Assembly (NCBI RefSeq): GCF_000720425.1
Contig: NZ_JOAJ01000010.1
Coordinates: 1 to 64,000, forward strand
DNA: 64,000 bases
Direction of reading: 5' to 3'
Source: Nocardia rhamnosiphila NBRC 108938
GTDB taxonomy: Bacteria; Actinomycetota; Actinomycetes; Mycobacteriales; Mycobacteriaceae
This document shows, piece after piece, positions 26,626 to 35,439 of the stretch (the stretch's first letter is position 1; every line of letters begins with the position of its first letter). Position numbers and translations under genes: made by a program. The notes under the pieces were generated by a model, which searched no databases, had not been told where the DNA came from, and was given only the letters and a program-made list of their open reading frames with translations.

Positions 26626-27105
26626 GTGAGCAGTTACCCCTCCGATCTTCGTGCGCTGGACCACGCGCTGCGCGAGGTCGCGCGGGCGGTTCGCAAAGCC
26701 ACCCCGCGTCTCACCGGCGCCGAACCGCTCACCGATACCCAGTTCGAAGCGCTGCGGATCATCGTGCACAACCCCGGCGCCGCGGCGGGCGAACTGGCCG
26801 CGCTGGCCGGTATGCAGCCGAGCAATATGAGTGCGACGCTGCGCCAACTGGGCGAATACGGCCTCATCGACCGCGAACCCGACCCGGCGGACCGGCGCTG
26901 CAGCCGGATCCTGCCCACCGAAAAGGCCATCGCGCACGCCCGCGAGATAGAAGCGGTACGTACCCGGCTCGTCCTCGACGCCCTCGGCACCCTGGCTCCG
27001 GACGATCAGCAGAGTCTGACCGCGGCCATCGGCGGCCTGCGCGCCCTGGCCGACGCGCTCACCGGCGCGACACCGGCGCGGACGACCCGCCCGCGCACCG
27101 GCTGA
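26626..27105 (+). CDS. MarR family transcriptional regulator
   Basis: A 159-residue MarR protein with a winged helix at about residues 40-110 (GELAALAGMQPSNMSATLRQLGEYGLIDREPDPADRR) and the wing DPADRRCSRILPT. The GTG at 26626 leaves the palindrome just upstream; an earlier in-frame ATG at 26596 would read through the operator. No ribosome site is evident, so the transcript may be leaderless. It is divergent from the MFS pump and presumably represses it until a toxic ligand binds. Confidence 0.88.
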   Translation: MSSYPSDLRALDHALREVARAVRKATPRLTGAEPLTDTQFEALRIIVHNPGAAAGELAALAGMQPSNMSATLRQLGEYGLIDREPDPADRRCSRILPTEKAIAHAREIEAVRTRLVLDALGTLAPDDQQSLTAAIGGLRALADALTGATPARTTRPRTG

Positions 27106-27127
27106 CCGCCGCTACCGCCCGCATACA

Positions 27128-27166
27128 CCCGTATGACCCACCCGGTTTCCGGGCGGGTCATACGGG
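27128..27166. terminator. Bidirectional terminator between MarR and FadE5 genes
   Basis: Eighteen-base arms (27128-27145 and 27149-27166) pair with a single mismatch around a TTT loop. The hairpin fills the 66-bp gap between two convergent genes, so it can serve both. Confidence 0.85.
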
Positions 27167-27171
27167 TCGGA

Positions 27172-28995
27172 TCAGAATGCCTCTTCGGGCATGCTCATGA
27201 TGTCGGTGTCGATCGCCGCGATGATCTCCTTGGTCGCGGCGAGGGTGGGCAGCACGTTCTTCGCGAAGAAGCTCGCCACCGCGACCTTGCCCGTGTAGAA
27301 CGGCCGATCGCGCTCGTCCGCCGTGGCCAGCGCCGCCGTGGCGACCTCCGCCTGTACCAGCAGCCGCCAGCCGATCAGCAGATCGCCCACCGCCAGCAGG
27401 AACCGCACCGAGCCCAGCCCCACCTTGTACAGCTCGGTGGGTTCGGACTGCGCGGCCATGGCATAGCCGGACAGCGACCCCGCCATCGCCTGGACGTCCG
27501 CCAGTGCGGTGCGCAGCAGGGCGCGCTCGGTGTGCAGCCGGCCCGTGGGCGCATCCAGGAAGGCGGTGATCTGGCCGAAGATCTGCCCCGCCGCGGCGCC
27601 CTTGTCCCGGATGATCTTGCGGAAGAAGAAGTCCTGCGCCTGGATGGCGGTGGTGCCCTCGTAGAGCGAGTCGATCTTCGCGTCGCGGATGTACTGCTCG
27701 ATCGGATAGTCCTGGAGGTAGCCGGAACCACCCAGGGTCTGCAGCGATTCGGTGAGGTACTGGTAGGCCCGCTCGGAGCCGACGCCCTTGACGATGGGCA
27801 GCAGGAAATCGTCGATCCGGTGCGCCGTTTCGGCATCCACTCCGGAAACCAGTTGCGCCACATCGGCATCCTGGTGAATCGCGGTGTAGAGGTAGACCGC
27901 GCGCATCCCCTCGGCATAGGCCTTCTGCATGGCCAGGCTGCGCCGCACATCGGGATGCCGGGTGATCGGGACCCGGGGCGCGGACTTATCGGTCATCCGG
28001 GTCAGGTCGGCGCCCTGCACCCGCTCCTTCGCGTAGGCGAGCGCATTCAGGTACCCGGTGGACAGCGTCCCACTGGATTTGACGCCGACCGTCATGCGCG
28101 CGTTCTCGATGACCTTGAACATCTGGGCGATTCCGTCGTGACTGTCGCCGACCAGCCAGCCCACGGCGGGCTTCGCGCCACCGAAGGTGAGTTCACAGGT
28201 GGGCGAGGACTTCAGGCCCATCTTGTGTTCGACATTGGTCACGTACACGCCGTTGCGCTCGCCCAGTTCCAGGGTCTGCGGGTCGAACAGGAATTTCGGT
28301 ACGTAGAACAGGGACAGGCCCTTGGTGCCCGGTCCCGCACCCTCGGGCCGCGCCAGCACCAGGTGGAAGACATTCTCCGCGGTCTCGCCGACATCGGCGC
28401 CGGAGATGAAACGTTTGACACCTTCGATATGCCAGGTGCCGTCGGGCTGTTCGACGGCTTTGGCCCGGCCCGCACCCACATCCGAACCCGCGTCGGGTTC
28501 GGTGAGCACCATGGTGCCCTGCCAGTGCCGCTCGAAACCGGCGGCCGCCCAGTGCTTCTGCTGGTCGGTACCGATGCCGAACAGGACCTGCGCCATCACC
28601 GAACCCATATCGAAGAACACCGCGGCCGGGTTGGCGCAGGTGATCATCTCGCTCACCGCCCAGCACAGCGCGGCGGGTGCGGGCAGCCCCCCCATCGCCT
28701 CGGGTTTGCCGAGACGGTTCCACCCGGCTTCCCGGACGGCGTACACGGTCTTGGCCAACGGTTCCGGGACGGTGATCGAATGAGTGTCCGGGACGAACTC
28801 GACCGGATCCCGGTCGGCTGCCGCGAAGGATTCCGCCACCGGCCCCTCGGCCAGGCGCTTCACCTCCGCCAGGATCTCCCGCGCGGTATCGGTGTCCAGA
28901 TCCCCGTACGCCCCGGCGTCGAGAATTTTGCCCAGTTCGAACACCTCGAAGAGGTTGAACTCGATATCACGCAGATTCGCCTGGTAGTGACCCAC
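27172..28995 (-). CDS. Acyl-CoA dehydrogenase, FadE5-like
   Basis: A 607-residue acyl-CoA dehydrogenase, longer than the usual 380-400 because of the extra C-terminal domain found in FadE5/very-long-chain types. FAD and substrate motifs are [15 protein letters not shown] and [16 protein letters not shown]. The catalytic Glu lies in [19 protein letters not shown]. Similarity to M. tuberculosis FadE5 (Rv0244c) runs from the first residues ([18 protein letters not shown]) to the end. It starts fatty acid beta-oxidation with broad chain-length range. It stands alone here, ending at a shared terminator. Confidence 0.94.
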   Translation of the reverse strand: MGHYQANLRDIEFNLFEVFELGKILDAGAYGDLDTDTAREILAEVKRLAEGPVAESFAAADRDPVEFVPDTHSITVPEPLAKTVYAVREAGWNRLGKPEAMGGLPAPAALCWAVSEMITCANPAAVFFDMGSVMAQVLFGIGTDQQKHWAAAGFERHWQGTMVLTEPDAGSDVGAGRAKAVEQPDGTWHIEGVKRFISGADVGETAENVFHLVLARPEGAGPGTKGLSLFYVPKFLFDPQTLELGERNGVYVTNVEHKMGLKSSPTCELTFGGAKPAVGWLVGDSHDGIAQMFKVIENARMTVGVKSSGTLSTGYLNALAYAKERVQGADLTRMTDKSAPRVPITRHPDVRRSLAMQKAYAEGMRAVYLYTAIHQDADVAQLVSGVDAETAHRIDDFLLPIVKGVGSERAYQYLTESLQTLGGSGYLQDYPIEQYIRDAKIDSLYEGTTAIQAQDFFFRKIIRDKGAAAGQIFGQITAFLDAPTGRLHTERALLRTALADVQAMAGSLSGYAMAAQSEPTELYKVGLGSVRFLLAVGDLLIGWRLLVQAEVATAALATADERDRPFYTGKVAVASFFAKNVLPTLAATKEIIAAIDTDIMSMPEEAF

Positions 28996-29166
28996 GGCTG
29001 TCCTCCTGGTCGGTACGGTGGGCGGCCGGGCCGACCGCCTGGTTACAGGCTTTTTGACATCGTACGAACTGAAGGGTGCCGGACCCGGCGCCGGGTACGC
29101 AACCGTAGCCTCACCGGGCCCGGCCCCTCTCCGCCGGCAGTGTCCGGGACGGCGCGCTTTATCGCC

Positions 29167-30036
29167 TCAGCAACCCGGCTGCAACGGCCAGCACTCCACC
29201 GGGCCCGCGGGCGCGGGTACGGCCGGCGCGACAGTGGTGCTGGGGGCCGCCGGTTCGGCGGCGGGACCGTCGGCGAGCAGGGAACCGGCGATCGCGCCCA
29301 GCACTATCAATACGCCCAGTACCGCGACCCCCAGTACCGCCCAGCCGAGGAGGTCCTGGGTGCGGCCGGAATCCGGACGGCGCCAGCCGGGCCGCTCCCG
29401 CGGTTTCCGCGGCGGCTCCGGCAGTTTGTCCTCGAAGCCGGCGGCGATGAGTTCGGCGCGATCCGGCGCCCAGCCGGTGAGTGCCCGGGTGGCCGCACAG
29501 ACCCGGCCCAGCGTCCAGCGGGGTGGCCCGGGGGCGAAATTCTCCAGGAAGATCCGCAATTCGGTGGAGTCGACCGCGTTCCCGACCACCACATCCAGTC
29601 CCGGCCGCAAAGTTTCCCGGCCCGGCCGCAGCACCACGCCCCGCATGGGTACCAGCACCACCGCCCCGCACAGCTGTCCGGGATCGTAGGTGGCGCGTTC
29701 GAAGGTGAGCTCGACCTCCCGCACCGCGCTCTCCAGCTGCCGGATCGGATTCGCGCCGAATTCCACTTCCAGATCCGCGGCGGCCGCGCCCACCTGCCAC
29801 GGCCGGTCCTGGGAAACCGTGAGCACACCGCTCTGCCGGCTACGGAACCCGACCACCTCGATCACGAGAACACCCTGCGGCGTCCAGATCACCGCCCCGA
29901 TCTGCCGGGTTCCGCGCTGGGTGCCGATTCGCAGGTCGACGATGGCCAGGCCGGTCGTCGGCAACTGCCGCAGGCATTCCACGAATTCCTTTTCGGCCGC
30001 GGATAGTTCCGCCCGATCGTCGACCTTCACCAGCAT
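29167..30036 (-). CDS. NERD-domain membrane protein
   Basis: A 289-residue protein. Residues about 10-125 resemble the nuclease-related (NERD) domain: strand pattern 'IGAVIWTPQGVLVIEVVGF' with the acidic and Glu positions of a PD-(D/E)xK-like core, though the usual Lys after Glu-Val is Val-Gly here, so nuclease activity is doubtful. A second soluble part follows, then a basic Pro-rich linker and one membrane helix (about 229-256), with a short Pro/Ala tail outside ending in a Cys pair. No partner gene is evident. Confidence 0.7.
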   Translation of the reverse strand: MLVKVDDRAELSAAEKEFVECLRQLPTTGLAIVDLRIGTQRGTRQIGAVIWTPQGVLVIEVVGFRSRQSGVLTVSQDRPWQVGAAAADLEVEFGANPIRQLESAVREVELTFERATYDPGQLCGAVVLVPMRGVVLRPGRETLRPGLDVVVGNAVDSTELRIFLENFAPGPPRWTLGRVCAATRALTGWAPDRAELIAAGFEDKLPEPPRKPRERPGWRRPDSGRTQDLLGWAVLGVAVLGVLIVLGAIAGSLLADGPAAEPAAPSTTVAPAVPAPAGPVECWPLQPGC

Positions 30037-30156
30037 CGTGCTCTACCTCTGCCGTGTGTCGTTGCCCCTCATGCCACCACCGACCCCCGTGTCGATCATG
30101 GCCCGCCAGCCACTTTCGTACCACTCATATGACCTGCGGTTCAGGCGAATCGGGAA

Positions 30157-30184
30157 TCAGCGCCCCCGGACCCAGGGGCGCTGA
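30157..30184. terminator. Hairpin downstream of the VOC gene
   Basis: TCAGCGCCCC (30157-30166) pairs perfectly with GGGGCGCTGA (30175-30184) across an 8-base loop, 27 bp past the VOC stop codon. It probably ends that transcript before the NERD gene. Confidence 0.7.
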
Positions 30185-30210
30185 CACCCATTACGGCACC
30201 CGTGCGGGTA

Positions 30211-30588
30211 TCAGACCCATTGCACGAGCTGGTAGATGATCCCGTTCCGATCGGTCGTCTGGAAGTAGCGCTCCCCCCATTCCTCGGTTTCGACGGGGGT
30301 GACGATCGGGGCACCTTCCTTCTGCAGGCGCGCGTATTCGGTGTCGATATCGGTCACCACGAACACCACGAGCAGTCCATCCCCGGCGGAGCCGGCGGCG
30401 CGTTCGGGTTTGAAGGTGGACAGGCCGGTGCGCAGGTAGATGAGGTTCATCCCGGCTTCCGGGTGGGCGAGCGAGACGAAACCGTCGGCCGCCATCTGCT
30501 CGGTGAAGCCGAAATGGGTGGTGACGAACTCCGCCGATGCGGCCGGGTCGGCAACGTTCAGCGAGATGGCAGATCCGGTGATGCGCAT
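30211..30588 (-). CDS. VOC family (glyoxalase/bleomycin-resistance-like) protein
   Basis: A 125-residue vicinal-oxygen-chelate protein: two beta-alpha-beta-beta-beta units (ITGSAISLNVADPAASAEFVTTHFGF, then VVFVVTDIDTEYARLQKEG and RYFQTTDRNGIIYQLVQWV). Members include glyoxalases, dioxygenases and drug-binding proteins. Metal ligands are not obvious, so a binding role is possible. ATG 30588 has GGAGG seven bases upstream. Confidence 0.85.
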   Translation of the reverse strand: MRITGSAISLNVADPAASAEFVTTHFGFTEQMAADGFVSLAHPEAGMNLIYLRTGLSTFKPERAAGSAGDGLLVVFVVTDIDTEYARLQKEGAPIVTPVETEEWGERYFQTTDRNGIIYQLVQWV

Positions 30589-30765
30589 TTGACCTCCGTA
30601 TTCCGAAAACACCGTATGGTGTACGTAGTATTTGTACCGGATCGGATCGTGCACCGCACCGTGATCCGCCGCACGCCGGAGACTTCCCGGCGCGGACCAC
30701 CGGCCTTCGGCGATACCGACCGGTCGCGCCGGGCGGAACCCGCCCCGTGGCGCTAATCTCGTGCC

Positions 30766-31659
30766 ATGCCTGATGCCCGGCCCACCGCAACGCCCACGAT
30801 CGCGCTGGTACTGGGAGGCGGTGGCCCGGTCGGCATCGCCTGGCTGAGCGGCCTGGCGATCGGTCTACGTGACGCCGGAATCGAGCTGGCGCTGGCCGAC
30901 CGCATCATCGGCACCTCCGCCGGGGCGGTTGTCGGCTCGGCCCTCGCCTCCGGGATCGATATCGCCACGCTGCTGACCCCACGACCGCGGGACGCCGAGC
31001 CGGCCCGGCACGACTACGCACCGCTGCTGGAGATCGCTTCGCTGCTGCGCGCCGTCGACCAGGATCGCGACCTGGTACTCCAACGGGTCGGCGAGCTCGC
31101 ACTGGGCGCCGGCACCGGCGACCCGGCGGTACACATCGACCGCATCGGCTCACTCGTCGGCTTCGCCGAATGGCCCGAGCACGATCTGCGGATCGCCGCC
31201 ATCGATATCGGATCGGGGACGCTCACCGCCTGGACCAGGGACGGCGCTGCCACCCTCGTCGAGGCGCTCGCCTCGAGTACCGCGGTGCCCGGCGTATTCC
31301 CCCCGATCGAGATCGCCGGCCGGCACTACATCGACGGCGGTGTCCGCTCCACGGTCAATGCCGACCTCGCCGTGGGCCACGATGTGATCGTGATCCTGGA
31401 ACCGCTGGCACATGTGTATCCGCGCACCCGCGCCGACCGGGAACTCGGACCGGCCCGGGAAATCTCGATACGCCCGGACGATATCGCCGTCGCCGCGTTC
31501 GGCACCGACCTCTTCGCCGACACCGCCCTCTATCCGGCCTACGAATCCGGCGTCCGGCAGGCGGCGGCAGCGGCGGCGGAGCTGAAAGAATTCTGGCCCG
31601 CCGCACCGGCCACCGGTCGGTCCGGGTCAGATCACGCGCGGACCGCGGGCGGCGCGTAG
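30766..31659 (+). CDS. Patatin-like phospholipase
   Basis: A 297-residue patatin-family lipid acyl hydrolase. The oxyanion loop is LVLGGGGPVGIAWL (residues 14-27), the nucleophile elbow GTSAGAVVG (about 46-54), and the catalytic Asp is in IDGGVRS (about 188-194), giving the Ser-Asp dyad. No signal peptide is seen, so it is cytosolic or exported by another route. Its last 33 bases overlap the 3' end of the convergent TPR-XRE regulator. Confidence 0.9.
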   Translation: MPDARPTATPTIALVLGGGGPVGIAWLSGLAIGLRDAGIELALADRIIGTSAGAVVGSALASGIDIATLLTPRPRDAEPARHDYAPLLEIASLLRAVDQDRDLVLQRVGELALGAGTGDPAVHIDRIGSLVGFAEWPEHDLRIAAIDIGSGTLTAWTRDGAATLVEALASSTAVPGVFPPIEIAGRHYIDGGVRSTVNADLAVGHDVIVILEPLAHVYPRTRADRELGPAREISIRPDDIAVAAFGTDLFADTALYPAYESGVRQAAAAAAELKEFWPAAPATGRSGSDHARTAGGA

Positions 31660-32898
31660 ACCGCCGCGCGCCTGACCGGCACGGGCCGGCACCGGTTGGA
31701 TGAGTGCCGCGTCCACCCCGATCCGCTGCGCGAAGACGCCGAGGCCAGGGGTGGCCCGGTCCATGCTGAGCAGGTCCGCGGTCGTCGACCGGACCGACTT
31801 GTGCCGGTAGAGCTGTTCCGGGGCGAGTACTTCGGCCTCGAGCAGGAGGGCCAGTGCGCGTTCGGGACTGCGGCGCTGGGCCCACGCGCGAGCGGTATCG
31901 ATGAGCAGTCCGCCGTGGCGTGCTGGTGAGAGCCGCTCCCGGTCGATCTTTTCGGCGAGCCGGATCGCGGTGCCGGCGTCGCCGAGTTCCACCGCGACCG
32001 CGACCTCGTGCAGATCCACGGCGGTGGGGCCGAATTCCGTATGGTGATCGTCGCGGTCCACGCCGAGACCGTCCGCTGTCGCGCGGGCGGCGGCGATCAT
32101 GTCGTAGGCCTGTTCGGCCTCTTCGGTGCGCGCCGCGATCAGGGCGAGTTGCAGGGTCAGCGCGCCGTACACACTCGCGGCTTGCGGCTCGCCCCGGCCG
32201 ATGAGCTTCCCGAGTGCCGCACGGGCGGTTTCCGCGGTGCGCTCGGCCTGGTCGAGGCGGTGAGCGCGCTGGAAGACGAGGGCGAGACGAAAAGCGCCCG
32301 CCGCCATCAGAATCGGATCGCCCGCCTGCTGAGCCGCGGTGATCGCGCGCTCGGCGGCGACCCAGGCGGCATCGAACTGCTGCAGATCGGCGAGCGCGAC
32401 GGCGTAGGCCTGACAGGTGTGGGCGAGCAGTATCTGGGCACGGCGGGAGCCGGCGTGCACGACCGCCGCGGCCAGTTCGGGAAGCAGCGATTCCAGCAGC
32501 TCCCGCAGCTCGGTGTAATGGCCCAGCCGGGTGAATGTCCACGCCGCGTCGGCACCCTCGGCGAGGCGGTCGATATCCGGGCCCGTGCCCCCGCCGGCCG
32601 CCATCGCCCGCAGGGCGTGGTTACCGGTGAGCAGCAGACGCAGCCGTACCGCGTCCGCCGGGATCTGCTCGGCCTGCGCGGTGGGCGCCGACGGCGCCAG
32701 CTCGGCGACGGGCATCTCGAGGACATCGGCGATACGTTCGAGCACATCCAGCGCCTTGACCGGGCGCACGCCGCGTTCCACCTGGGAGACCCAGGCCTCC
32801 GACCGTTTGATCAGCGGTGCGAAATCCCGCTGGGACAGACCTTTCCGCGCCCGGTAGTAGGCGATCTTGCGGCCGATCCCGGAATCGTGCTCCGCCAT
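31627..32898 (-). CDS. XRE-type regulator with C-terminal TPR-like repeats
   Basis: A 423-residue regulator. The N-terminal XRE helix-turn-helix is at residues 8-65 (GRKIAYYRARKGLSQRDFAPLIKRSEAWVSQVERG). The rest is helical repeat sequence of TPR type (for example QILLAHTCQAYAVALADLQQFDAAWVAAERAI). Such HTH-TPR proteins often sense small peptides or metabolites (Rap/PlcR/RRNPP-like) in firmicutes and control antibiotic or morphology genes in streptomycetes. Its ATG shares one base with the stop of an upstream 47-codon gene that has a strong ribosome site. This gives strict coupling and suggests the peptide works with the regulator. Confidence 0.85.
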   Translation of the reverse strand: MAEHDSGIGRKIAYYRARKGLSQRDFAPLIKRSEAWVSQVERGVRPVKALDVLERIADVLEMPVAELAPSAPTAQAEQIPADAVRLRLLLTGNHALRAMAAGGGTGPDIDRLAEGADAAWTFTRLGHYTELRELLESLLPELAAAVVHAGSRRAQILLAHTCQAYAVALADLQQFDAAWVAAERAITAAQQAGDPILMAAGAFRLALVFQRAHRLDQAERTAETARAALGKLIGRGEPQAASVYGALTLQLALIAARTEEAEQAYDMIAAARATADGLGVDRDDHHTEFGPTAVDLHEVAVAVELGDAGTAIRLAEKIDRERLSPARHGGLLIDTARAWAQRRSPERALALLLEAEVLAPEQLYRHKSVRSTTADLLSMDRATPGLGVFAQRIGVDAALIQPVPARAGQARGGLRAARGPRVI

Positions 32899-33041
32899 CA
32901 GCCGAGCGCACCTTCGGCCGCGGCCGGGCCCGGCCGTGCGATGCCCCGGCGCAATGCGCGCCGCCGGGTTCCCGTCGCCGGGTCGAGTACTGCCGCGCCC
33001 GTCGGGGTGTGCATATCGAAGCGGGGCACCAGTTCTTGCAT
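32898..33041 (-). CDS. 47-residue peptide gene coupled to the TPR-XRE regulator
   Basis: ATG 33041 is preceded by AAGGAG at ideal spacing, and the stop overlaps the regulator's start (TGATG). The 47-residue product begins MQELVPRFDMHTPTG, has a central RRRALRRG basic patch and a Pro/Ala-rich end. It has no signal peptide, no Cys and no membrane segment, and I do not recognise a family. Codon use agrees with the regulator. It could be a signalling or modified peptide, an antitoxin-like partner, or simply a leader that sets translation of the regulator. Confidence 0.7.
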   Translation of the reverse strand: MQELVPRFDMHTPTGAAVLDPATGTRRRALRRGIARPGPAAAEGALG

Positions 33042-33400
33042 ATCCGGCTCCTTCGTTGCGACTCCGGCTTGTGACTGATCGTAGGACGACAAGCTCTTCA
33101 CGAAATGCTAACCAGTATTTCGCTACCACTGGAGTAGCGAATTGATCCATTACCCGCCCGAGCCGGGCGCAGTCGCCTCGGACCGGACCACGCGCGGGCT
33201 CCGGCGATACCGAATTCCGCCGCGAAATCCCACCCCGCGGTCCGCCCGCCACTTTATCCCGACGAGTGCCCGGATAAACACGGTCGATTTCCCGCCGCGG
33301 GTCCGCGCGTTCGCCCCGAAACGGTTGCGGGGTCTGCGTTTCCGGACCGCCTCGCCCGCCCGGCGCTTCCGGCCTGGCGCAACCCGCCACACCGCGCTAA
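33042..33400. promoter_or_regulatory. Upstream region of the peptide/regulator unit with palindromes
   Basis: TTCGCTAC (33119-33126) and GTAGCGAA (33134-33141) form perfect arms around 7 bases. An overlapping CGAAAT/ATTTCG pair with a 10-base spacer covers about 33101-33122. These lie 60-100 bp upstream of the peptide start and are the likeliest operator of the regulator. The rest of this 360-bp gap, towards the SRPBCC gene, is GC-rich and holds no supported gene. Confidence 0.6.
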
Positions 33401-33418
33401 TATAAGTTGAAACTTATA
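33401..33418. promoter_or_regulatory. ArsR-type operator
   Basis: TATAAGTTGAAACTTATA is a perfect 8-base inverted repeat around GA, ending 13 bp before the SRPBCC start codon and overlapping the likely promoter. It is a probable binding site of the ArsR protein encoded in the same operon. Confidence 0.82.
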
Positions 33419-33431
33419 AAGGGAGGAAGAC

Positions 33432-34088
33432 ATGGGTTTGCTCACCGATCCCACCGCCATCGCAGGACTGGTCGCCCGGGAGGTCCGCACCGCCGAACGA
33501 CAGGGAGCGGTCACCCGGATCGCCGTGGCGCGGCGCACCTACGCCACCGATCCGGACGATCTGTGGGAGGCACTCACCGATAGCGAACGGATTCCGCGCT
33601 GGTTCCTGCCGATCACCGGCGAGTTGGCCGTCGGCGGCAGGTACCAGCTCGAAGGAAATGCCGGCGGTGTGGTCGAAGAATGTGAACGACCGAAACGGTT
33701 CGCGGTGACCTGGGAGATGGGACCCATGGTTTCCTGGCTCGAAATCCGGCTGGAACCCGGCGCCGGCGGGACCACACTCGAATTGGTACACGAAGCACCG
33801 GTCGATCCGGATATGTGGAAACAATTCGGTCCTGGCGCGGTGGGTGTCGGCTGGGATCTGGCACTCATGGGACTCGGCCTGCACCTGGAAACCGGTGCGG
33901 GAGTCGACCCGGCGGTGGCGCTGGAATTCCCGGCCACCCCGGAGGGTCTGGAATTCGTCCGGGCCGCGGCGACCGGCTGGGCGGAGGCGGCGATCGCCGA
34001 CGGTGACGATCCGGCGCAGGCCCACGCGGGCGCCGAGGCGACCACCGGCTTCTACACCGTCACCCCCGAGGAGGAGGAGCGGTCCTGA
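33432..34088 (+). CDS. SRPBCC (AHSA1-like) domain protein
   Basis: A 218-residue START/SRPBCC protein. After an N-terminal helix, the AHSA1-type domain runs from RRTYATDPDDLWEALTDSERIPRWFLPITGELAVGGRYQLE to LELVHEAP. These proteins hold hydrophobic ligands in a deep cavity, and SRPBCC-ArsR pairs are common in actinobacteria. The ATG has GGGAGGAAG upstream. The stop shares one base with the ArsR start, so the two are co-translated. Confidence 0.88.
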   Translation: MGLLTDPTAIAGLVAREVRTAERQGAVTRIAVARRTYATDPDDLWEALTDSERIPRWFLPITGELAVGGRYQLEGNAGGVVEECERPKRFAVTWEMGPMVSWLEIRLEPGAGGTTLELVHEAPVDPDMWKQFGPGAVGVGWDLALMGLGLHLETGAGVDPAVALEFPATPEGLEFVRAAATGWAEAAIADGDDPAQAHAGAEATTGFYTVTPEEEERS

Positions 34089-34486
34089 TGAGCCGGCCTT
34101 CCCCGGCGGGCGTGTTCGAGGCACTCGGCGATCCGGTGCGCCGCGCGATACTGCAACTGGTGGCCGGCGGTGAACGGTCCGCCGGCACCCTGGTCGAGGA
34201 GATCCGCGGGCACTCCCCGATCTCGCAACCCGCGGTGTCCCAGCACCTCAAAGTATTACGGGACGCCGGGCTGGTCCGCGTGCGGTCGGAAGCCAATCGC
34301 CGGTACTACGCCCTGGACCCGGAGGGATTCGCCGACGCCCGGGAATGGCTCGCCGAACTGGTGGATCCGCTGACCCGGTTCGCCCAGCCCCTCGACGCCC
34401 TCGCGACCGAGGTCGCCCGCGGCAAACGCGAACGCCGTGGGACGAGCACTGGAACGGGAACGGATCGTACGGACCGCACCGCCTGA
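34088..34486 (+). CDS. ArsR family transcriptional regulator
   Basis: A 132-residue ArsR/SmtB winged helix (FEALGDPVRRAILQLVAGGERSAGTLVEEI, then SQPAVSQHLKVLRDAGLVRVRSEANRRYYALDPEG). No metal-binding CxC is present, so it is of the non-metal class that pairs with SRPBCC proteins. It overlaps the previous gene (TGATG) and probably represses the pair through the palindrome at 33401-33418. The tail after residue 115 is Thr/Arg-rich and disordered. Confidence 0.9.
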   Translation: MSRPSPAGVFEALGDPVRRAILQLVAGGERSAGTLVEEIRGHSPISQPAVSQHLKVLRDAGLVRVRSEANRRYYALDPEGFADAREWLAELVDPLTRFAQPLDALATEVARGKRERRGTSTGTGTDRTDRTA

Positions 34487-34601
34487 CGGTCGCTTCGATT
34501 CCGCTGCACCACTGACGTGGACCGGACCACCGGACGTGACGCCGCCCGAGGTCTGCGGCGCACTCCTACGCCGGCCGCCCGGCACCTGATATACACCTGG
34601 G

Positions 34602-35318
34602 ATGCGAAAGTGGTTGGCGGGGTCGGCAGTCGCCGTGGTGACAGTACTGATCGTCGCGGTCGGCGGCTATTTCCTGATGAACTCACGGACCTACCAGCTG
34701 GCCGGACGGCTGGTGGACCGCGTGGAGACCACCGAGAAGGTGGTGGCCCTGACGCTGGACGACGGACCGTCCGAGCGCGCCCCCGAGGTGCTCGACCTGC
34801 TCGCCACCGCCGGTATCCCCGCCACCTTCTATCTCAACGGCCGTGATCTGGCCGCCCGCCCCGAGCTGGGCCGGGCGATCGTGGCGGCCGGTCACGAGAT
34901 GGGCAACCACACCTACAACCACCGGCGGATGGTGCTGGTCTCGTCCGGCACGGTCGCCGACGAGGTGGAAGGTACCGATACCGAGATCCGGGCCGCCGGA
35001 TACCAGGGCGACATCACCTTCCGCCCGCCCTACGGCAAGAAATTGTGGACCCTGCCCAACTACCTCGCCGACCACGACCGCACCACGGTCACCTGGGATG
35101 TCGAACCCGAGGACGGCAACACCACCACCGAGGACATCGTCGACGCCGCCGTCGACCAGGTGCGCCCGGGGTCGATCGTTCTGCTGCACACCATGTACGC
35201 CACCGGGGCGGCCTCCCGGGCCGCCATCGTCCCGATCGCCGCGAAACTGCACGCGCAGGGCTACCGGTTCGTCACGGTCTCCGAACTGCTCGAGCACGCC
35301 GACTCCGCGCGCTCGTGA
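34602..35318 (+). CDS. Polysaccharide deacetylase (NodB-type) with membrane anchor
   Basis: A 238-residue CE4 deacetylase with one N-terminal membrane helix (about 5-26), so it acts outside the membrane on cell-wall glycans. NodB motifs are TLDDGPSERA (metal Asp pair), GNHTYNHRRM (His pair), RPPYGKK and VLLHTMY. It removes acetyl groups from peptidoglycan or another N-acetyl sugar polymer. It stands alone, 115 bp after the ArsR gene. Confidence 0.92.
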   Translation: MRKWLAGSAVAVVTVLIVAVGGYFLMNSRTYQLAGRLVDRVETTEKVVALTLDDGPSERAPEVLDLLATAGIPATFYLNGRDLAARPELGRAIVAAGHEMGNHTYNHRRMVLVSSGTVADEVEGTDTEIRAAGYQGDITFRPPYGKKLWTLPNYLADHDRTTVTWDVEPEDGNTTTEDIVDAAVDQVRPGSIVLLHTMYATGAASRAAIVPIAAKLHAQGYRFVTVSELLEHADSARS

Positions 35319-35439
35319 TACACAGGCCGAGAAGCCGCCTGTTCGAGCGGCACACCGGCGGGTAGGTTCGGGAGCGGTGCCGCGCCACGAGAGCCCGGCG
35401 GGCACCGTGGCCGTACGACGCACCGGAGAGGACGATGTC

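Noticed and set aside
27133..30006. 957-codon open frame on the plus strand
   Set aside because: It is antisense to the FadE5 gene and NERD gene; its composition (Arg, Gly, His, Gln) is typical of the antisense of high-GC genes and it has no family pattern.
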